Assembly (NCBI RefSeq): GCF_048544455.1 | Contig: NC_133538.1 | Coordinates: 451,745,311 to 451,809,310, forward strand | DNA: 64,000 bases | Direction: 5' to 3' | Origin: Silene latifolia | Lineage: Eukaryota > Streptophyta > Magnoliopsida > Caryophyllales > Caryophyllaceae | In this document: positions 55,813 to 64,000 of the stretch, one piece after another | How positions within the stretch are numbered: position 1 is the stretch's first letter | Layout of the letters: the number at the start of each line of letters is the position of its first letter | The notes under the pieces: generated by a model | Database searches by the model: none | What the model was told of the DNA's origin: nothing | Seen by the model: the letters and a program-made list of their open reading frames with translations, nothing else | Position numbers and translations under genes: made by a program

Positions 55813-57568
55813 TGGTCGGAGTTTCTACTCACTTGGAGCTTTTACTTTTTGGTTACTTGTCGTTAGGAGCACCTAGACAAAAACAATATTTATAACTTTA
55901 CAAACAACTCTACTATTAGTAAAGAGGCAAGTAAAGGTCGGATCCCAAGGGACGGGTATTGATGTAGGATTTTCGATTGCAAGTAGCGGTGTCTAGGGGT
56001 GTCATGATTTAAGGTTGAGATGAGAAGATCACTAAATTAAATAGCAATAAAAAAAGTAAACAAGCAAGATGGTTAAAAAGAGATGTAAACAATTGATTAA
56101 AAGCACTAGGGTGTCATGGGGTCATAGGGGATTCATGGGAATTGATCATACAAACATATTCTCAAATTATAAGCAATCAATTATTGTTGTGATGGATCGA
56201 GTTGGTTTATATCTTATAATCCTAGGAAGTTTTGGGTCCCGGAGCCGAATCGATTAGATTGTACAACACCTACAAGTCGACTTAATCCTCCCTACTCAAC
56301 TATATGCATGGTCTAATGAGACTCGAGTTGGTTTATGTCTTACAAGTCTCATTGAAAAGGTAAGTGATGGGTAAAAAAATGAAAGGATTCATAGGCTCGC
56401 ATTTCATCAAACATAACATGTGCATAAGTTGATATCACAACAAGCAAGCAAATAAATCATGAAAACATATTAAATTAAGCATGAATCATCCCTCATGTTG
56501 GTTTCCCCTAATTATCCATTAACCCTAGTTAAGGAAACTACTCACTCATTATCAACTTTAGCATGTGAACAAGTTTGTCAATCACATTAACAAAGCAAAA
56601 CATGATGAATAAATGAAGATGATTAACAATAATTAAAAATGGATTAAGAGAATTATACCTACTAATGATTCCAAAATAAAGCAAAGAATAATAGAAACAC
56701 TTGATGATTGATTGGAAGGTTGTCAATCTCCCAATAATAACCCAAATAATCTTCAATTACCCAAAATAAAAGATGAACAAAAGAGAGATTAAGGAAATGA
56801 GATTTGTATTAAGACTTGATTAAAAGTTAATTACAAGATTAAGAGGAGATTAGAATAATATAAACTACACTAAAGATTTATAAGAAAAACATGATTATCT
56901 AATTAGACTAATGGGGTATTTATAGTAGGGATTAGGTACACTAATTAGGGTTTACTAAGGGCTTAAATGACGATTAAGTCCTTGAGGAATCGCTCCTCTC
57001 AAAAGAAATGTTGGTCTCCTTTTTGCCGGTCTTTCATAAATATGTGCATCTTTCATGGAGCATGAAGAAAGGACGTATGGGACTGTAAGGGAATCCGAGC
57101 GTCCAAGGTGTCGGGACGGGCGGATTGCCCGGTGGCGGGACGGGCGGATTGTTGGGCAGGATGAGCGGATTGTGGAGTGTTTGGACGGGCGTCCCTTCTG
57201 CAAAGACGCTCGGATTCCCCACGTCTTGGACGGGCGTCTTCTTGGTTGGACGGGCCGATTGTGTCACAGCTCCCTTTTCTTCCTTTTTTCTTCCAATAAT
57301 CCTCCGGGTTTTAGTCGGGGATACAAGGATTTCTTCATCATTGCCCATCTACTATAATATGTACAAAGGCCTTCTAGTCTTGTTTTCTCTTTGATTCATG
57401 GTCATTAGCTTCGATCAATTTAGCTCCATTTTGCCATGAAAATGCAAGGTTTGCACACCTCTCCTACCAAGTAAACAAAACCTCAAAGAATATGCAAAAC
57501 AAAGCACTAAAAACCATAGGAACGAGGCTAATTCGGGGACTAAATGTGCTCAAATAATGGTCACATCA
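55813..57568 (-). repeat. Full A LTR flanked by PBS and by PPT
   Basis: 1756 bp. On its left is a PBS (so it is a 5' LTR for A2); on its right a PPT and 3' internal sequence (so it is also a 3' LTR for A3). TATA box near 56915 (-); motif array about 57092-57265; intact 104-codon sense frame 57034-57348. Confidence 0.8.
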
Positions 57569-58017
57569 AATATCCCCAAACCGAACCTTTGCTCATCCCG
57601 AGTAAAGAGGTGACAAAAACTAGAACCGTTATTTAAACTAACCTAATAGCATAGTCGATTTGAGAGAATTACCGGGTCTCACTCCGCCCCTTCAACTCAC
57701 AACAAGACAACCATGAGGTAGGATGCCTTCTTGCAAGGCAAGCTGGGTCTTGCCAAAATGGCGACACATCCAATCATTAAAGCACACAAAACCAAGTAAT
57801 GGATGCATCTACAAAAGAATAGCCACTTTCCTCATCTAAGTGGCGAAAATTATCTACAAGGGAAGCAATTCAAGGGTACACACTCCTTCATAGATGCAAT
57901 TTCTTCAAACTACTAAGCCTAGAAGGATACCAATAAATCACCTCCAAGTTGTATCAAGCTAGGGTACCTTTGTCCTCAATCGTTAAATGCTTTTATCCAG
58001 AATAGACTCCCTATGGC
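57569..58017 (-). mobile_element. A3: 3' internal fragment of a tandem A copy
   Basis: PPT (minus strand GGTTCGGTTTGGGGATATT) and ~430 bp of 3' region matching 22448-22897. Interrupted by T2 after CCCTATGGC; in intact copies GTTAGAAACACTG follows. The continuation is not in the window. Confidence 0.75.
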
Positions 58018-59302
58018 TGTAACACCCCCAAATCCAGAGGAGCCTTAAGTAGGCCTTCTTTAGCATATAAGGGCATTACCATCTCGGCTACCCGAGGACA
58101 GTAATAATCAAATGTCGATAAAAGAACTATTATGATACATTACAAGTGATTTAAACCAACTGACGATATAAAAGCTACAACTCAATGACTATCCACTAAT
58201 GCTATCAAATCTCGTGAAGACTCATCCCTGCCCGGGCACCAGCTATCAACGACATCAACACCTATTAAGACAAACTGCTCACCATAAGGGATCACGGCAG
58301 ACACATCAACCAATAAGACAACCACACAAGGTCAGTACTGAGATAAGATACATCAACGCCAACAACACCTAAGAATCCAATACAACACAATCAGTCACAC
58401 ACAAGCACGCCCACACCGATCAATCTCCGTCACCGACTGTCCACTGGACCAGCCGTGCCAGTGGGGGACCGCAGCCGTATCCACCAAATCCCCGCTCATC
58501 ATACCGAGTGATAACCCTGTCCCATTAATGTGCACTTCCCCTTCCGTGGCGGGTTCCTCGAAGGGCGAAACTAGGGCGTGAAGCCACTCCCGCAAGTGAC
58601 TCCACTCAGCCGAGAACGCATCTCGAGAACCAGAGACAAACAATCACAATCACAACCGTATATACGCTGCCACACAACACAATCGCAATACAACAACAAG
58701 GACACAACAATCGACACACTAGACTATCTACAGAAACTGAGTAGGCGAACCTACCTTTAAGCAACTGCAACCAATCCACGCTAACATACGACATATCCAG
58801 CAATCAAACAAAGCCTATAACCACAAAACAATCATCTATTACTATCAAGCAAACCCTAATTGTAAAGACAAGGATACAGATGATGATGACAACATACCTA
58901 CAAGGAGAAACCCGGCAAAAGACCGCTACCCGACTCAATCCATGCTCTCTTAAGGCACAAGGACCTTCAAAAGGCTTCGATGAAGGTTTAATGGTGAAAG
59001 GAAGAGAAAGGGGCGATTAGAGGATAGAAGGAATGAGGCGGAAATGATTTGCGGATTTAACAAAACGCGATTAAAAACGCACGCTGAAAACCCGATACTC
59101 GATCGAGTACCCCACATACTCGATCGAGTGAACACCTACTCGATCGAGTAACCACGCTACTCAATTGAGTAGCCTCTACTCTATCGAGTACCACTCATAA
59201 CTCGTAACCCAAGATAGCTTTGGCACGCACTTCTAAGAACTATTCCCGCTCCCAAGGTCAGTCGACGCTGGTCAAAGGGTCCCTAAAAGGGCGGCTATTA
59301 CA
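58018..59302 (-). repeat. T2 3' LTR
   Basis: 1285 bp, + strand TGTAACACCCCC...GGCTATTACA. Shares the hairpin block (58493-58625) with T1, and has an extra perfect stem CCACTGG/CCAGTGG at 58441-58464. Palindrome array of five sites (three good, two degenerate) at 59096-59191. Confidence 0.85.
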
Positions 59303-60873
59303 GTCTTCCCCCCTTAAAAAGAACTTCGTCCCCAAAGTTCAACTCACCTAACTCAACACACAAGACACGGGAAAACACGACATCACTATTCTTCCGACAC
59401 AAATCACCTACTCCCCTGAAATGCCATCCCCCATGTCATCATCATCATTATCTAACGTTCCAAATATATGTATATGTATATCGGCTCTTACAAACTATCG
59501 TCTAAAACACCGACCTTGCAATGCAAACCAACACCAACAACGATCGCTCGTCATATTACGGGATTACTCCATTCACTAGTAACAACTATCAATACGAAAC
59601 ATATCTCATATCAACTTCATGCCGCACGGCTATACCACTATGTTACTCAACAACGCAATTCTACTACGACACATTGCACCACAACTATCTCTTCAGGACC
59701 ATCTTTTAAACATGCTATCAATTTTCACTTCAACGTATGAATTACTCGATGAACTAAAGTAACCAATTACAACTTCATACAATTAAAGTGGCCAAGGTAA
59801 AAGAAAACTTTGCAACTAATCAACATGACATTATAAACGAACAACAACATAGTCTCAAAATCAGCCTTTTTATTTTGCGACATTACTCTTCCCCTCTAAA
59901 AAGGAACTTCTTCCCCCAAGTTCACCACCAAATTACCACACATAGTACCTATTACTTGTATCGTGACATAAATTAAAACCATATTATATATTGTTGACAT
60001 TACTCATATTACTCGTACAACTAGTCAATCACAACGATACATACAACCCTATTCGGACAACTAGTAACCGTCAAGCGCGTGTAAGCATTTCATTTGAATT
60101 TGTATATATATATTGAATTCGGTGAAATATAACTTGTAGACTAAACGGATGTAAAATGAATGCAATTAGAATAATTACAACTCCACTACTCGAAGCAAAT
60201 ACGCCTTTAAAACTAGGCACGACTTCCACCATATGAATTGAACGGTCCAAACATGTTACTACTCACTAATAATCATGTTAAACATCAAACATGAAATTAT
60301 ATAACAATTAAATAATTTTAATTTTTCAAAAGTTCCTGTAACAGTACTACTCGATCGAGTATGTAGTGGTACTCGATCGAGTGCCCTGCTACTGGATCGA
60401 GTGTCTTGTCTACTCGATCGAGTAGCCCTGAGATCAGAATGCATCATTTCTGTCATACCTGTAGCTACTCGACCGAGTATAGGGTACTCTGTCGAGTACC
60501 TACAGGTCAAACTCCTTGGAAAACCTGTCATAAACCACATGTATATACATAAAATCGTCACATAACTTTAGTCGGAATGACCTCCCGACTCACAGAATCC
60601 TGCAACAAAGTCATACTAGTAAATCCGGCCTTATGGCCAAGCATACAAATCCGCAAATAAAAGTTCTAACAACCGACAACTACCAACATCCAACATCACG
60701 AGCATAACTAGGATAAAGAAATAGGAGTATCACTCCTGATGCTGCTGCTGCTCCTCCTCCATCACCTCATCACCACCACCATCGCCTCCCAAAGTCCCCG
60801 CTCCCGATGACCCAATACCTGCATCATCTCTCGGACCTACGTGCCATGGGGTCAAACCACCGTAGGGCAAGGA
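59303..60873 (-). other. T2 internal region next to PPT
   Basis: PPT at 59303-59335 and a second PPT-like block at 59884-59923 (minus strand GAACTTGGGGGAAGAAGTTCC). Palindrome array at 60348-60500 with six sites, some degenerate. No coding frame supported; the frames at 59468-59976 have no domain. Confidence 0.65.
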
Positions 60874-62145
60874 CTAAGGCGTCCCCCAAGCTGACTGATC
60901 CACGCCGTAAGAGTGGAAAACCTCACTATAGTCCCCAACACCACTCCACCAAATCGGATGCGGTCCCTCGGTCCTAATCCCCTGAGTGTACGCCATCTTG
61001 TGCATATTCCTGAGTGTCAAGGTAGATGACACTCTCTCTGCCAAGTAACTCGATCGCGTCTCCGGGGTGTCAAGGTAGGGGTAGCACGGAAAAGGGTGCT
61101 GCTGTGGTGGTGCTACCGGCCGTGGTCTGGTCTCAGCGGTCCTCTCTCTCACTCTACGGGGTCCTCTCCCCAACCTGGGCCTCACCTCCGCTACCGCCGC
61201 GTTCTCCCCCTTCCTCGGCTGGGGCATTGCCTTGAGAATCGTGTCATCGATGAGGTAGGTCTGCAACTGGCGGGGCACGTCATCATCCTCCTCCTCCTCG
61301 TCAGAGTCAACAGCTGTCACCACCGGCTCTAACGGCTCGGTCGGTGGAAGGTGCTCAGGAGCCGGGATCCCCATCCAACTCATCCCCCACACTCTCCAGG
61401 CTAGGCTACCGTCGGCCAAAGTTCTCAACCATTTCAGGTCGAGATAGTAGTCACAGTCCATCGTAGGCACCGGTGTAGCCAGAGGCACATACTCCGAAGA
61501 AGCCTCAAAGGAGGTTAGCTTTTCAGCTAACCGAGTGGCGATAGCGCCACAACTCGTGCACGGGAAGAGGCGGTAGCCATCAAAGCAAGGCTAGCGCAGA
61601 CGATGGCAGGAGCATTAAAGACCACTTTCCTGGCCCGCTCCGGGTTGAGGTAGGACATCAGAAGCAACACCTCGTGGTTGTTCAGTTTACTGATATCCGG
61701 TCTATCATAAAGGAGGTTCGAGAGAGAACGAAGGAAGATCCTCAATGTGACATGCGGAACATCATTAATCAGCATGTTGCGTGAGGTGGGAGCTGGTTTC
61801 CCAGTAAGACAAGGCATTAGGCGGCAGACACCACACTCAGCAGGGATATCGGTGATAGAGTCCTTGGGAGGCTTGGCCAACCCAAGGTAAACTCCAAAGT
61901 AAGAAAAGGGTAGGAATGTTTCCTCAGCCTATACAACCCCGTAAAACCCAAAGTCTCGAATATGTGACGAGCATCCGTCTCTATTCCCAAATAAGTCAGA
62001 AGTGTGGTATCCACACACCTCGTTGGCCTCATTTTGCGTTTTTTCAAAGCTACAAAACGCTCTCTTTGTTTGAAATTTACTGATCGAGGCCATTTCATGT
62101 TCACAATTAAGCATATGTGGTCGTTGGTCAATGGTCGATACAAAA
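60874..62145 (-). pseudogene. ATHILA ORF-1-like protein, frameshifted (T2)
   Basis: Three minus-strand frames in order: 62145-61817 (FETLGFTGLYRLRKHSYP, LTLEF), 61880-61527 (NDVPHVTLRIFLRSLSNLL, KLNNHEVLLLMSYLN), and 61488-60874 (DSDEEEEDDDVP, then a P/R-rich segment, HKMAYTQG). The first block aligns by eye with FFEAIGLGKLFTMKELTYSS of A1, and the second with NHPAIRVWHKVIGNT and what follows, so this is a diverged relative. Two frame changes (near 61850 and 61510) break it. The N-terminus is cut at ~62145 by the A4 LTR; the 20 codons beyond that are LTR sequence. Function unknown. Confidence 0.6.
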
Positions 62146-62148
62146 CAC

Positions 62149-64000
62149 AATTTATACTCCACAAACAACTCTACAATTAGTAAAGAGGGAAGTAAAGGTC
62201 GGATCCCAAGGGACGGGTATTGAAATGAGAATTCTATTGTAACTAGTAGTGTCTAGGGGTGTCACAAATTGGGTTGATGTAGAAGGTTACTAAACTAAAA
62301 TAACAAAGAAAATAAACTAGCATGATGAATAAAATAAGGGGTGTAAACAATTGATTAAAGGCACTAGGGTGTCATGGGTTCATAGGGGAGTCATGGGATA
62401 TGATCATACAAACATGTTCTCAAATTATAAGCAAGCAATTATTGTTGTGATGGATTGAGTTGGGTTATATCTTACAATCCTAGGAAAGTTTGGGTCCCGG
62501 AGCCGAATCGATTAGATTGTACAACACCTACAAGTCGACTTAATCTTTCCTACTCAACACATGCATGGTCTAACAAGACTCGAGTTGGGTTATGTCTTAC
62601 AAGTCAAGTTGAAAGGATAGAAGATGATAGTAAATGCAAGGATTCATAGGCTTAGCATTTCATCAAATATAACATGTGCATGTATTAAGATCAAAACAAG
62701 CAAGCAAATAAGATATGAAAGCATATTAATTTAAGCATGAATCATTCCCCATGTTGGTTTCCCCTAATCACCCATTAAACCCTAGCTAAGAGACTACTCA
62801 CTCATTATCATATTGATCATGCTAGAAAGGTTGTCAATCATACTAACATAATGAAACATGATGAATAAATGAAAGTAATTAACAATAATTAAAAAGGGAT
62901 TAAGAGATTATACCTACTAATGATTCCAATAATAAAACAAGAATAATAGAAGTACTTGAATCCTAGATTGAGAGGCTGTCAATCTCCCAATAATAACCCA
63001 AATAATCTTCAATTACCCAAAATAAAGGAAGAACAAGAGAGAGATTAAAGAACTAAAACTTGGATTAAAACTTGATTAATACTTGATTACAATATTAAAG
63101 AGAGATTTGATTGATATTAACTACACTAATTATTGATAAGAAGAACATGCTCCTCTAATTAGCGTAATGGGGTATTTATAGTGAAAATTAGGGAGGATGC
63201 ATTAGGGTTAACTAAGGGCTAAACTAGTAATTACACTTTTTAAGTTGAGCAAGGAGAATCTGGTATTTTCTGAGAGAAGGGCTTCTCTTTTCGTAGCTTG
63301 AAGAATGAAAAACGTGCTTTGCATCTTTGAAATCCGTGCGGATTGGAGTCGGGACGGCCGGATCTAGGCTGAGGAATCCGAGCGGATTCAAGAGAGGGAC
63401 GCTCGGATTGTCTTTGGGGAATCCGAGCGGATTCCAAGGTGGGACGCTCGGATTGGGCTGGACGGACGGGCGGATTTGGTACAATCCGTTCGGATTGTTG
63501 GTCAGCTTCAATTCTTCTTCTTTTCTTCCCTTTTCTTCATAAATTCCTTGGGGATTTCCTCGGGGACTCAAGGATCCTTTTCTCAACATTGCTCTTCTAC
63601 TATGATATGTACAAAGGCCTTCTAGTCTTGTCTCTCCTTGATGCTTGGTCATTGAATACAATCAATTTAGCCTTGTTTTGCCATGAAAATGCAAGATTCT
63701 TACTCCTTTCCTACCAAGGGATCAAAATCTCAAAGAATATGCAAAACAAAGAACTAAAGATAAGAAATGACCCAAATAGGCACTAAAAAGCATGGAAACA
63801 ATGGTAATTCGGGGGCTAAATATGCGCCAATTATGGTCACATCAAATATCCCCAAACCGAACCTTTGCTCGTCCCGAGTAAAGAGGTGACAAAGACTAGG
63901 ACCAATACTAACCTAACCTAATAATAATAGCCGATATGAGACAATTAGCGGGTCTCACTCCGCCCCTTCAACTCACAACAAGACAACCATGAGGTAGGAT
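62149..64000 (-). mobile_element. Element A4: diverged family A copy, leaving the window
   Basis: Minus-strand 3' LTR (about 62149-63844, outer ~90 bp lost), PPT at 63845-63863, and the start of the 3' internal region to the window end. More diverged from A1/A2/A5 than they are from each other; the motif array (63334-63500) uses GAATCCGAGCGGATTC and GGGACGCTCGGATTG. Confidence 0.75.

Larger units (their letters stand above)
51330..57568 (-). mobile_element. Element A2: Athila-like element with internal deletion
   Basis: Minus strand. The 3' LTR is truncated (51330-52349); then 3' region, ORF-1 C-terminus (54342-55100), a scrambled junction, gag N-terminus (55185-55671), PBS and full 5' LTR (55813-57568). 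Gag C-terminus, protease and the ORF-1 N-terminus are missing. It is the only A copy here that shows the family's PBS and gag start. Confidence 0.8.
58018..62145 (-). mobile_element. Element T2: T1-related, right side lost
   Basis: Minus-strand 3' LTR (58018-59302) with PPT, then internal sequence. Inserted in A3 at ATGGC (58013-58017). The 5' LTR and PBS are absent: near 62145 the sequence changes to a family A LTR. It carries an ATHILA ORF-1-like pseudogene at 60874-62145, unlike T1, which has none. Whether that gene originally belonged to T2 or to another element joined at an unseen junction is open. Confidence 0.65.

Overview
The window is plant nuclear DNA made almost entirely of nested, broken LTR retrotransposons. 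I find no host gene I can name. Evidence for a plant: Ty1/copia and Ty3/gypsy domains, Athila-type gag and ATHILA ORF-1-like proteins, primer sites matching tRNA-Met and tRNA-Asp, two MITEs, and AT-rich spacer DNA. A eudicot is likely; Caryophyllales is only a guess from the style of the repeats.

Layout, left to right. 1-2389: AT-rich spacer. 2390-8783: solo LTR D1 (+), split by Athila-like element C (-, 4819-8723) with TSD ACAGT. 8784-12056: spacer with a Stowaway-like MITE. 12062-19213: complete but non-coding gypsy element T1 (-) with TSD GTAAT, two ~1.33 kb LTRs, PBS and PPT. 19219-20674: spacer. 20675-29397: Athila-like element A1 (-) with 3' LTR, ATHILA ORF-1 pseudogene, protease ORF and gag. 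28640-30091: imperfect palindrome of gag. 30092-40930: Ty1/copia element with a long leader, a gag-PR-integrase ORF and a decayed RT-RNaseH, split at 35539-37999 by gypsy element D2 (TSD TGCAA), which carries a Tourist-like MITE. 40931-47869: 5'-truncated Athila-like element B (+). 47870-51179: element A5 (+). 51330-57568: element A2 (-), forming a large inverted repeat with A5. 57569-58017: 3' part of another A copy. 58018 to about 62145: T2, a T1 relative, with an ATHILA ORF-1-like pseudogene. About 62149 to the end: a further A copy (A4).

The only reverse transcriptase and integrase in 64 kb are the broken copia ones. Families A and B keep gag and protease, and A also keeps ORF-1, but neither has RT, RNase H or integrase between protease and 3' end. 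They look non-autonomous (TR-GAG-like), mobilised in trans.

The most unusual signal is shared by otherwise unrelated families. Each gypsy family C, T, B and A carries clusters of a short family-specific palindrome or near-palindrome: TACTCGATCGAGTA in C and T, GGTCGATCGACTG in B, GACGCTCGGATT/GACGAGCGTC in A. The clusters occur both in the LTR and in internal sequence, and in B also inside the gag-protease reading frame. Other notable structures are a tRNA-like Pol III promoter unit inside the copia LTR, a conserved four-hairpin block in the T LTRs, and a duplicated PPT in T1 and T2.
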